Positions 1 through 6,546 of a DNA stretch of 7,778 bases are shown here, in pieces. The notes beneath the pieces are model-generated. The model was not told the origin of the DNA and did not search any database. It worked only from the letters and a program-made list of their open reading frames with translations. A program made the position numbers and the translations under genes. The stretch comes from Deltaproteobacteria bacterium RBG_13_61_14 (GTDB lineage: Bacteria > RBG-13-61-14): the NCBI GenBank assembly GCA_001797815.1, contig MGQK01000108.1:2494-10271 (forward strand), in the 5' to 3' direction. The first letter of the stretch is position 1. Each line of letters starts with the position of its first letter.

Positions 1-60
1 GTCGAGGCCGAGCGCAAGCAAACGCGCGCCAACGCCCTGTTGGCGCGCTCGGCTGGATGA
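1..60 (+). CDS. 3' end of an upstream gene (partial)
   Basis: Frame 1 is open from the window edge to a TGA at 58-60 and gives 19 residues ending in ALLARSAG. The residues are Arg/Ala/Glu-rich and look like the helical tail of a real protein, with GC-rich wobble positions. The product cannot be recognised from so little. It points in the same direction as the radical SAM operon and ends 141 nt before it. A perfect inverted repeat lies inside this tail and could partly explain the codon choice. The call depends on the frame staying open upstream of the window. Confidence 0.4.
   Translation, partial: VEAERKQTRANALLARSAG
24..48. repeat. Perfect 10-bp hairpin with 5-nt loop
   Basis: GCGCGCCAAC at 24-33 is the exact reverse complement of 39-48, with loop GCCCT. 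It lies in the last codons of the partial upstream gene. No run of T follows, so it is not a standard intrinsic terminator. It could still slow transcription, protect the mRNA 3' end, or be a chance product of Ala/Arg-rich coding sequence. Confidence 0.5.
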
Positions 61-75
61 CCGGCTTGCGGGAAT

Positions 76-120
76 GAGGAAAGGGCGCAGCAAAGCCGAA
101 GGCGAAACCCAAATGCACAG
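76..120 (-). repeat. Left copy of a 45-bp inverted repeat flanking the operon
   Basis: The reverse complement of 76-120 matches 5911-5955 at 42 of 45 positions. Mismatches are at repeat positions 6, 9 and 20. Similarity fades outward on the inner side (about 8 further bases, 6 matching) and stops abruptly on the outer side. It begins 16 nt after the stop of the upstream gene fragment. The adjoining bases 50-75 (CCGGCTTGCGGGAATGA core) resemble dispersed intergenic hairpin repeats found in many proteobacterial genomes. It may therefore be a genome-wide repeat rather than an element terminus. No target-site duplication was seen next to it. Confidence 0.75.
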
Positions 121-150
121 AGCAGCAAATCCTTACTAGGTGCTCTTAAC

Positions 151-179
151 TGGAAGTCGCATCTGAGTCGTGCTATCCT
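151..179 (+). promoter_or_regulatory. Candidate extended -10 promoter for the three-gene operon
   Basis: TGC followed by TATCCT at 171-179 fits an extended -10 element (TGn plus 4 of 6 matches to TATAAT). The bases 17 nt upstream of the hexamer, TGGAAG at 151-156, match the -35 consensus at only 3 of 6. It lies 22 nt before the first start codon, in the only sizeable gap ahead of the operon. The call is weak because the pattern is short. No operator-like palindrome was seen around it. Confidence 0.3.
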
Positions 180-201
180 AAGGCGAGCCAATAGGCAAGC
201 T

Positions 202-1164
202 ATGTACTCAATGCTGCCTACCCCCAATCAAGAACCTCTTCCTCGCCTAGGCAATCTGAAAGTGCGGGTGACCGCTTCCGGTGTCCACTTGTTCGATCGA
301 GTGAGCGGCCTTAATGTGCTTCTCGATGAGATTCGCGTACAGCCAGACTCCTTTGCTCGGGCGCCCCGTCATGTTTCGATCTCACTCACAAACACCTGCG
401 ACTTGACGTGCCCATACTGCTTCGTTCCCCGGTCGCCGGAGTTCCTAGGCAGAACGCGGCTCTGCCGATGGCTCGACGAACTGGATCGCAGTGGTTGTCT
501 CGGGGTCGGATTCGGCGGTGGAGAACCCACACTCCACCCAGATATCGAAGATCTGTGCCGATACACAGCTCTTCACACCCGGTTGGGCTTGACGTTGACC
601 ACACATGGGCATCGGCTCGACAGCCGACTGGCCGAGGCTCTTTCTAGGAACGTGCACTTCCTTAGGGTTAGCATGGACGGCGTCGGCAGCACCTACGAGG
701 CGCTTCGTGGCCGACCGTTCTTAGACTTCCTCAGGCAACTCGAGCTTATCCGCGCCATCGCACCCTTCGGGATCAACTATGTCGTGAACTCACGAACATT
801 CGCGGATCTCGACAGCGCCGTATCATTGGCCGCGGAGCGTGGCGCCGTGGAATTCCTCCTCTTGCCTGAGGTTCCTTCACGCGCTGGCGGCGGCATCGAC
901 TTGCGAACGCTACAAGCGCTCAAACAGTGGGCGTCGTCCTACCACGGGGAACTCCGGCTCACGATCAACGAGGCGACCGCTAGCGGCTTCCCTGTATGCG
1001 TTCCTTTCCCCGACGAAAATGGGCTTCTAGCCTACGCACATATCGATGCTGCGGGGATCGTCAGGCGATCATCGTACAACAGATCGGGCGTGGCGATAGG
1101 GACCCGTGGGATCTTGGAGGCGATCGAGATATTGGAGAAGCGCCCGGAAGAGGTGGTCAGATGA
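202..1164 (+). CDS. Radical SAM protein with a cysteine-poor, SPASM-like C-terminus
   Basis: This 320-aa protein carries the CxxxCxxC cluster motif at residues 66-73 (C66, C70, C73), which would bind the SAM-cleaving [4Fe-4S] cluster. It also has the GGGEP motif at 105-109, used to hold the SAM amino group. The segment SMDG...YEALRG near residues 157-170 is typical of the MoaA/PqqE/maturase branch. The C-terminal stretch from about 265 follows the usual SPASM pattern (Cys, then hydrophobic-D-x-x-G-x-V, then a GxxxIG...I-x-E element). However, only C264-267 remains, so auxiliary clusters are unlikely. The substrate is unknown; peptide or protein modification is typical of this branch. The first ATG (202) has a weak AGG six bases upstream; ATG 211 has none. 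The stop overlaps the next start as ATGA, so the two genes are translationally coupled. Viperin-like nucleotide chemistry is less likely from these motifs but not excluded. Confidence 0.9.
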   Translation: MYSMLPTPNQEPLPRLGNLKVRVTASGVHLFDRVSGLNVLLDEIRVQPDSFARAPRHVSISLTNTCDLTCPYCFVPRSPEFLGRTRLCRWLDELDRSGCLGVGFGGGEPTLHPDIEDLCRYTALHTRLGLTLTTHGHRLDSRLAEALSRNVHFLRVSMDGVGSTYEALRGRPFLDFLRQLELIRAIAPFGINYVVNSRTFADLDSAVSLAAERGAVEFLLLPEVPSRAGGGIDLRTLQALKQWASSYHGELRLTINEATASGFPVCVPFPDENGLLAYAHIDAAGIVRRSSYNRSGVAIGTRGILEAIEILEKRPEEVVR

Positions 1165-1571
1165 AACTGTGGAGTTCTTACGGATCGGAACACTCAGCCA
1201 ACTTAGTCATGATTGGGAGATTCAAGGAAGTAGGGGACGCGGAGGCGGCCAAGGAGGTAATTGACCGCCTCACAGAGCAGGCACGCGACGATGAGCGGGC
1301 AGGAAAAACTCATATTGGCGAAACCCCAGACCGCTACACGGACGGCATGCTAGACCTTCTCAGCAAGCTCAACGTAGCAAGCGTGAACCCTGTGGAACTG
1401 GAACAATTCTTGTACGACGTCAAAACAACGCTACGCAACGACGAGATAGTTCTCACGACCGAAGAAAACGAGGTATCCGCTTTTCTGAAGGTTATGATTG
1501 ACAAGGGCGCCCGCGTGGAGGTCTATTCCGCACATGACCACCCTGGAACGGGCTACGGCCGTGGCGGCTGA
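1161..1571 (+). CDS. Small partner protein of the radical SAM enzyme (tentatively DUF6375)
   Basis: The protein is 136 aa and begins MKLWSSYGSEHSANLVMIGRFK. The start at 1161 is supported by the ATGA overlap with the radical SAM stop and by GGAAGAGG at 1146-1153, seven bases upstream. The open frame extends further upstream, but only inside the previous gene. From memory the opening SYGSEHS..LVMIG.FK resembles DUF6375, a family with no known function; this assignment is tentative. The first strand and following helix (about residues 12-45) suggest a small alpha/beta fold. The C-terminal tail is VEVYSAHDHPGTGYGRGG, with His, Asp, Pro, Tyr and four to five Gly. There is no signal peptide or membrane segment. 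Its place between a radical SAM enzyme and a STAND NTPase suggests an adaptor, a specificity factor, or a substrate of the enzyme. Confidence 0.8.
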   Translation: MKLWSSYGSEHSANLVMIGRFKEVGDAEAAKEVIDRLTEQARDDERAGKTHIGETPDRYTDGMLDLLSKLNVASVNPVELEQFLYDVKTTLRNDEIVLTTEENEVSAFLKVMIDKGARVEVYSAHDHPGTGYGRGG

Positions 1572-1583
1572 GGGGTTGAAGGC
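1571..1583 (+). promoter_or_regulatory. Ribosome binding site of the STAND NTPase gene
   Basis: GAGGGG (1570-1575) begins within the TGA of the preceding gene and leaves 8 nt to the ATG at 1584. A second purine run, GAAGG at 1578-1582, is too close to be the main site. The overlap of stop and Shine-Dalgarno implies coupled translation of the small protein and the large NTPase, which would keep their dose linked. Confidence 0.6.
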
Positions 1584-4500
1584 ATGCCCCTTCTGAACTG
1601 GGGCGCGTTCGAAGGTCTGCCCGGGAGCGCCCAAGTCAACTTCGAGATGCTCTGCCGTGCGCTGATTCGTCGTCATTACGGCCGCCACGGGCGGTTCGCC
1701 GCACGTGTCAATCAGCCAGGCGTCGAGTTCCACCTCAAGCTTTCCGAGCCGTGTTCGCTAGGCGACGCCGGTCACTGGTTCGGGTGGCAGTGCCGCTGGT
1801 ACGAGTTATCGGGCAAAGCCGCTTTGGGCTCCGCACGGCGCAAGAAGATAGAGGAAGCCATCGCGACTTCCGAAAAGGAACTGCCCGGATTGACACATTG
1901 GGTCCTATGGACAAGACGCCCACTAACGAAAGCCGACCAAGATTGGTACTTCGGCTTGCCCTCAAGGATGCATCTGCAGCTTTGGACCGCATCAGAAGTG
2001 GATGAACACCTTGCTGGTGACGGCGAGATTCTTCGTGGCGCTTACTTTGGGGACCTCGTGCTTACAGATGAATCGCTCGCCGGACTGCATGCGGTGGCCA
2101 TCTCGCCGGTCAAGCGAAGATGGCATCCCGAACTTCACCAGACTGTAGACGCGGAGAGGGGCGTTCGAAGAGCGCTAGCCGAAACTGGCATTTGGCATGA
2201 CTTGGCCGCGTTAGCTAGCGTACTCAAGATAGAAGCCGGTGTCATGCGGGCGCAATCCGATGGGTTGCCTGACACGCTTGCTGACGGCCTGAACCAGACA
2301 GCCACGGCCGCTCATGCAATGTCAGTAGTACTCATGGACACACACTTAGCGCTGCGGCGCGGTGACCTTGACCTCGTGCGGCAATTGCTCGACGGTCGCC
2401 CCCGGTCCCCACTTCAAGGCATTGTAGAGGTGCCCCGGCGGCTTCGCGCCAGTCGCCATCTCTCTGCGCTAGTTGCGACAAACGTCCTGGCAGACATTCG
2501 CCGGGGCGGATCCCTTCTTGACGCTGTTAACAGGGATCTAGAGAAAAGGGTCGTTGCCGTCGTTGCCAGTGCTGGATGCGGCAAGACGCATCTGTCAGCG
2601 CAACTCACTGCCCCAGCCTCCGATCGTCCCGCCGGCGTTCTCCTGCATGGTGGGCATCTACGCGCTGGCGGCACCCTTGGTCACTTGGCAAGCGACATCG
2701 TTATAGCTGGCCATCCCGTACCTAGCATGGAGGCTTTGGTCGCGGCAGTCGATGCGGCGGGCCAACGCGCCCATCGCCGCATGCCGATCGTTGTCGACGC
2801 CCTCAACGAAGCAGAAGACCCGCGCAACTGGAGAGGCGCACTCGCGTCGCTTGATACATTACTTCGCGCGTACCCGTACGTGCTTGTTGTCTGTACTCTC
2901 CGCACGGACTTTGTGGACGACTGTCTACCACCGGACACGCCCCGCTACGATATCCCCGACTTCGGGCGCGATTCGCTCGAAGCGATCCGCCGCTACTTTG
3001 CTTACTACCGAATTGACGCCACTGACGTCGAGATCCCGTTTGACCTGCTTTCTCATCCATTGACGCTCCACCTATTCTGCGAGGTCACCAACCCTCGACA
3101 TGAAAGTTATGTGGGCGTTGAGGCCATGCCGGGGTCGCTCACCACTGTATTCGATCGCTATCTGGAGAGAGCCGCAGAGCGAATTGCCGAACTAGCTCCA
3201 TTGACGCGGCGGTACTACCAGCAGGATGTCCACGCTGCCCTGGATAAAATCGGATGGGCTCTCTGGGAGAATCACTCCCGCGGCCTGGCACTCGACACCC
3301 TCCGCCGCCTACTTGGTGATGACGGCTTTCCATGGGATCAAAGCATTGTCCGGGCGCTCGAACAGGAAGGTGTGTTGATCCGCGAGTCCGAAGGCCACGG
3401 GGAACCGCCTCGCGTCACGGCGGCGTATGATACGCTCGGCGGCCACCTAGTGGCAAGTGCGATTCTCACGAACAAGGGGCGGATGGGCTTCGAAGGTTGG
3501 CTGCAAGATACGTCTACTCAAACAGCATTTACTGGCTCCTACGAGCACACTCACCCTCTTGCCAACGACATTCTCGCCGCCCTTGCAGGGCTTGTTCCCC
3601 GCCGACTCCACCGCCAACAGCTGTGGCTATTGGTGAACGAGCCCCTGAAGACGCACGCGCTCCGCGCAGCAGCCGATTTGGATGCCGGCTACCTCGATGG
3701 TGCCACAGTTGCTGAACTGGCTCGGCTCGCACGATACCCGCGCCCAGGCACGATTGACCTTCTGAGCCGGTTACGTCGAACTCGAAGCGCACCTTCTCAC
3801 CCGCTAAACGCCGAGTTCCTCGACTCTCTACTCCGTTCTATGCGACTCACGGAGCGCGACCTGCGGTGGAGCGAGTGGATCCGCCGGAGTTCCGAGGAGG
3901 TGATGGGCGATCTTGAGTGGCTTCGAACGCGATGGAGCAAGGAAACGCGGCGCCCGGAAATCGAGCGCCTTCTTGCATTGTGGGTTATGTGGAGTCTATC
4001 TAGCACCGTGCGTGACGTGCGTGACCAGGCGACGCTCACCTTGTACGAGTTCGGATGCAGATACCCGGCGGCGCTATTTGATCTGACTGTGAAAGCCCTC
4101 GCGATCGATGACCCATATGTCCCCGAGCGAATGCTAGCAGCGTCGTACGGTTCGGCCATGGCGCTGCACGCCGATCCCGTCATGGTGGATTTTTCACACA
4201 GCGTGCTCCGCGACTACGGCCTAGCACTCTACCAGTCTCTGTTCGCCGATTCTGCTACGTATTCAACCACACACGCCCTGATGCGGGACTTCGCACGCCA
4301 TACGATTGATCTTGCCGTGATGCATAATCCCACAATGTTGGATTCCAGTCAGAGAAAGCGCACGACACCGCCTTTTGCCGCTGGCGGCATTCGAAGATGG
4401 GGACGCGGCGAAGCGTTTGAGAGCGGTGCAGTGATCGGGTACGGGGAGCCCTTCCACATGGATTTTGCCAACTACACGCTGGGCCGGCTTGTGCCTGATC

Positions 4501-5834
4501 GCGGTAACTACGATTTCAAGAATCGGGAATACCGAGGTGTAGTCGCTAACATCTACTGGCGGCTGCGGCAGCTCGGGTACTCCCCCGCTGACTTTCACGA
4601 CGTAGACAAAGAGATCGCGTCTAGCCACTGGACCGGACGATCAAGCGCGAACGCCGGGAGAATAGACCGTTACGGAAAGAAGTACTTGTGGATCTCGTTC
4701 TATGAGTTGTACGGCTACCGGCACGACAGGGGCCTCCTGAAAGGCAGATTTAGCGAACGGGACGAGCGCCCGTCGGACGTTGATGTAGATCCGAGTTTTC
4801 CGCGCGAACCACGGGATGTACAGATAGTCCGAGCGGATTGGCTCGGGGATCGAAGCCTCTCTTTGCAGACTTGGATAGATCGCGGACGCACCCCTGATAT
4901 CCGGCCATACCTCGTGCTGGATGACATTGACGGCGTTCCCGGACCATGGGCGTTGCTAGACGGATTCATCCTACAGGTAGACAAATCCAGCTATCGAGCG
5001 GTATATGCTCACGCGCGCGGCCAGGCTGTTGCAAAGAAGAACGCCGAGCGACTTCGAACCCTTCTCGTCAAAGATAATCTGAGGTTGGGCTTGCCAGAGC
5101 CACATGAGGATTACTACACCTTTGCCGGCGAGATCCCATGGTGCGACACGTATCCTGCAAACGGCTTCGTTGATCTGACGGTCGAGGTTGGGGTGCGTGC
5201 CAAGCAGGTCGCCGAGGATGAACTACGATTCTACCGTGGGCGGAAACGCATTAGCGAGCAAGAAAGGGTTGCGTTGCTCAAGAGACTGCAGGTCGCTCTC
5301 CTTGGGGATGAGCCGGCCCAGGCACTGGAGATTCTGAAGTCGGAAGGACTAACAGCGCGTAAGAGCGTGAGGTACGGGGAGCGAAAGGAAAGCATTATAG
5401 AGACAGTACCGATCTTCGTGCCGGTACGAGAGAACAACTGGGAAAGCTATCACAGCAGCGTTAACCCAGCTCAAAGCGCCATCGTCCCAGCACGCGAGAT
5501 TGCGGAGTCGCTGCGATTGTTCCGGCGTCCGCCGGCGTGGGACTTGTACGATTCTGAAGGACAACTCGCCACGACCTCGATACGGTGGGGCAATCTCTGG
5601 GAAAACGGGCACAATCTGTGCTATATCCGCACACAGCTATTGGAACGATTCCTGAAGGCACGCCGACTCGAGTTCACCTGGGCGTTCTGGGGCGCAAGAG
5701 AAATGAGGCTGGATTCTAGGAGGCCAGAATCAGAGGTTCAACCCGGTAAAGTGCGCATGGAATTCCAGCGGGCCTACTCATACAGCGGTGGACGGGTGGT
5801 TGCCGCAGGTAGTCCAAAGGGCAAGACAGCTTAG
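1584..5834 (+). CDS. Large STAND NTPase with an N-terminal PD-(D/E)xK-like domain (Avs-like)
   Basis: This is a 1416-aa intact protein. Residues 1-150 look like a Mrr-type restriction-endonuclease fold: FE at 20-21 on the first helix, PGVE at 45-48, then WQCRWYE at 68-74. The last resembles the QxK strand, but with Arg71 where Lys is usual. A helical linker spans about 160-310. The NTPase core has Walker A ASAGCGKT (328-335), Walker B VVDALNE (403-409, typical of STAND/NACHT ATPases) and a sensor-like strand LVVCTLRTDF (434-443). A winged-helix region follows, with YDTLGGHLVASAIL near 615-628, comparable to the FxYxRxxDHLxA segment of Avs-like proteins. Residues about 650-950 are helical and Arg/Leu-rich. 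The last 450 residues include RYGKKYLWISFYEL (about 1029-1042), which from memory recurs in large defence ATPases. The predicted role is intracellular: the C-terminal half senses an invader, ATP drives oligomerisation, and the N-terminal domain acts as effector. No transmembrane segment is evident. Avs-like membership is inferred from architecture, not from a search. Confidence 0.85.
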   Translation: MPLLNWGAFEGLPGSAQVNFEMLCRALIRRHYGRHGRFAARVNQPGVEFHLKLSEPCSLGDAGHWFGWQCRWYELSGKAALGSARRKKIEEAIATSEKELPGLTHWVLWTRRPLTKADQDWYFGLPSRMHLQLWTASEVDEHLAGDGEILRGAYFGDLVLTDESLAGLHAVAISPVKRRWHPELHQTVDAERGVRRALAETGIWHDLAALASVLKIEAGVMRAQSDGLPDTLADGLNQTATAAHAMSVVLMDTHLALRRGDLDLVRQLLDGRPRSPLQGIVEVPRRLRASRHLSALVATNVLADIRRGGSLLDAVNRDLEKRVVAVVASAGCGKTHLSAQLTAPASDRPAGVLLHGGHLRAGGTLGHLASDIVIAGHPVPSMEALVAAVDAAGQRAHRRMPIVVDALNEAEDPRNWRGALASLDTLLRAYPYVLVVCTLRTDFVDDCLPPDTPRYDIPDFGRDSLEAIRRYFAYYRIDATDVEIPFDLLSHPLTLHLFCEVTNPRHESYVGVEAMPGSLTTVFDRYLERAAERIAELAPLTRRYYQQDVHAALDKIGWALWENHSRGLALDTLRRLLGDDGFPWDQSIVRALEQEGVLIRESEGHGEPPRVTAAYDTLGGHLVASAILTNKGRMGFEGWLQDTSTQTAFTGSYEHTHPLANDILAALAGLVPRRLHRQQLWLLVNEPLKTHALRAAADLDAGYLDGATVAELARLARYPRPGTIDLLSRLRRTRSAPSHPLNAEFLDSLLRSMRLTERDLRWSEWIRRSSEEVMGDLEWLRTRWSKETRRPEIERLLALWVMWSLSSTVRDVRDQATLTLYEFGCRYPAALFDLTVKALAIDDPYVPERMLAASYGSAMALHADPVMVDFSHSVLRDYGLALYQSLFADSATYSTTHALMRDFARHTIDLAVMHNPTMLDSSQRKRTTPPFAAGGIRRWGRGEAFESGAVIGYGEPFHMDFANYTLGRLVPDRGNYDFKNREYRGVVANIYWRLRQLGYSPADFHDVDKEIASSHWTGRSSANAGRIDRYGKKYLWISFYELYGYRHDRGLLKGRFSERDERPSDVDVDPSFPREPRDVQIVRADWLGDRSLSLQTWIDRGRTPDIRPYLVLDDIDGVPGPWALLDGFILQVDKSSYRAVYAHARGQAVAKKNAERLRTLLVKDNLRLGLPEPHEDYYTFAGEIPWCDTYPANGFVDLTVEVGVRAKQVAEDELRFYRGRKRISEQERVALLKRLQVALLGDEPAQALEILKSEGLTARKSVRYGERKESIIETVPIFVPVRENNWESYHSSVNPAQSAIVPAREIAESLRLFRRPPAWDLYDSEGQLATTSIRWGNLWENGHNLCYIRTQLLERFLKARRLEFTWAFWGAREMRLDSRRPESEVQPGKVRMEFQRAYSYSGGRVVAAGSPKGKTA
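2565..2588 (+). other. Walker A (P-loop) of the STAND NTPase
   Basis: This encodes ASAGCGKT, residues 328-335 of the large protein. The preceding strand is VVAVV. The first Gly of the GxxxxGK[ST] consensus is Ala here, a common and tolerated change. Lys334 and Thr335, which bind phosphate and magnesium, are intact. The matching Walker B, DALNE, is at 2796-2810, so ATP or another NTP should be bound and hydrolysed. Confidence 0.9.
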
Positions 5835-6029
5835 GTCCATCTGACGCTGGCGTCTCGTGCACAGCTTCGATCAGAGGCCTGCTGCCGGAGGGCGGGACAG
5901 GCTTGCGGTTCTGTGAATATGGGTTTCGCTTTCGGCTTTGCTGCGCCCTTTCCTCTGAAGCCAAGGAGGGGCGTGTCAACGAAGCTATTAGCGACTCCAT
6001 CGAGGAGAGAGTTTGGGAAGGCCGGCATT
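5835..6029. other. Intergenic region after the operon
   Basis: These 195 nt hold the right 45-bp repeat and a short hairpin, GACGC-TG-GCGTC at 5843-5854, starting 9 nt after the STAND stop. No T-run follows the hairpin, so it is at best a weak terminator. AAGGAGGGG at 5963-5971 looks like a strong Shine-Dalgarno sequence but sits only 3 nt from an in-frame GTG at 5973. That makes it a second-choice start for the next gene. No clear -10/-35 pair was seen. Confidence 0.4.
5911..5955 (+). repeat. Right copy of the 45-bp inverted repeat
   Basis: This copy reads CTGTGAATATGGGTTTCGCT and onward to CCTTTCCTC. It is 42/45 identical to the reverse complement of 76-120. It starts 77 nt after the stop of the STAND gene and ends 75 nt before the preferred start of the small downstream gene. 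The two copies enclose the complete three-gene operon and nothing else (about 5.8 kb between them). An open frame passes through it, but its predicted peptide (MNMGFAFGFAAPF) looks like translated repeat. A dispersed genomic repeat is the main alternative to an element end. Confidence 0.75.
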
Positions 6030-6359
6030 ATGCAAATGGAACGGACTTTTCGGCAGGCCAAGAAACTATCACAGCAACTAGATATAATTCGTGACCTTGG
6101 TTCCGGGTCTTTCGAAACAGATGAGGAGACATTCCACGTCGAGTTGGCCCGCGAGCCCCGCCAATACTATGTCGACACGATTAGGGGGCTCCTCAAGAGC
6201 CTCGGCGCGCATCCCTTCGGCTACTTCATTGTCGACGGGTGCTTGCTCGTCGCTGGGATGAAGGCCAATTCTCCAGAAGACCTATCCAAAGGCGACTTCC
6301 TTTTGCGCCACGCGGTGCACCATACCTTCTCCCGCGAATGCGCATTGTGCGGGAGCTGA
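6030..6359 (+). CDS. Small hypothetical protein with a His/Cys-rich tail
   Basis: I do not recognise this 109-aa protein. It is soluble and mixed alpha/beta: a charged helix at 4-22, acidic residues around 28-33, then REPRQYYVDTIRGLLKSLG and a hydrophobic strand FGYFIVDGCLLVAG (63-76). The C-terminus reads HAVHHTFSRECALCGS, with H94, H97, H98, C104 and C107, a possible Zn-binding cluster. The start at ATG 6030 is chosen because GGGAAGG (6015-6021) lies 8 nt upstream. GTG 5973 (128 aa) and ATG 5913 (148 aa) are in frame, but the latter begins inside the 45-bp repeat. It follows the STAND gene on the same strand by 195 nt and converges on abiEi. It may be a separate gene, a truncated remnant of a longer one, or an accessory to either defence system. 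Real coding is likely but not certain. Confidence 0.55.
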   Translation: MQMERTFRQAKKLSQQLDIIRDLGSGSFETDEETFHVELAREPRQYYVDTIRGLLKSLGAHPFGYFIVDGCLLVAGMKANSPEDLSKGDFLLRHAVHHTFSRECALCGS

Positions 6360-6546
6360 CCGCTAGGCCTGCGCTTCGGGAGGGCGGCTGGGGCCGATCT
6401 CCTGATTCGTCGCGGCTGCCCACGAATCTGCAGGTCGCCGCTGCGGTACGAGATCGCCTTCAGTTGCCCGGCAGTCACGTTAATCGCCGTAGTCGATTGG
6501 AGCTCCCGCCTACCCGTCAGGCAAGAGAATCCGCCAATCCGCCCTG
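6360..6546. other. Convergent intergenic region
   Basis: These 187 nt lie between the stops of the small plus-strand gene and minus-strand abiEi. An inverted repeat, GATTCGT at 6404-6410 and ACGAATC at 6422-6428 with an 11-nt loop, is centrally placed and could form a hairpin on both transcripts, but no T-run accompanies it. The minus strand stays open through this stretch in another frame. That frame runs into abiEi out of frame, and its product is not recognisable. No RNA gene was seen. Confidence 0.4.

Noticed and set aside
996-1160. Upstream extension of the small second gene to ATG 996 (191 aa)
   Set aside because: The extension lies wholly inside the radical SAM gene and its peptide is Arg/Gly-rich shadow sequence. 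ATG 1161 has a good ribosome binding site and ATGA coupling.
202-1164. Prokaryotic viperin
   Set aside because: It has the CxxxCxxC motif, but the SMDG...LRG segment and SPASM-like C-terminus fit the MoaA/PqqE/maturase branch better. There is also no neighbouring nucleotide kinase.
3797-4183. Minus-strand open frames inside the STAND gene (for example 128 and 121 codons)
   Set aside because: They are Arg/Ser-rich mirror frames of a well-supported gene, with no recognisable domain and no ribosome binding site.
5902-5960. Integron attC site
   Set aside because: No GTTRRRY / RYYYAAC core pair surrounds the repeat, and the matching copy at 76-120 is a separate inverted partner rather than a stem within one site.
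5913-6029. N-terminal extension of the small downstream gene to ATG 5913
   Set aside because: It would start inside the 45-bp inverted repeat and encode low-complexity Phe/Ala/Pro residues, with no ribosome binding site in place. ATG 6030 is better supported.
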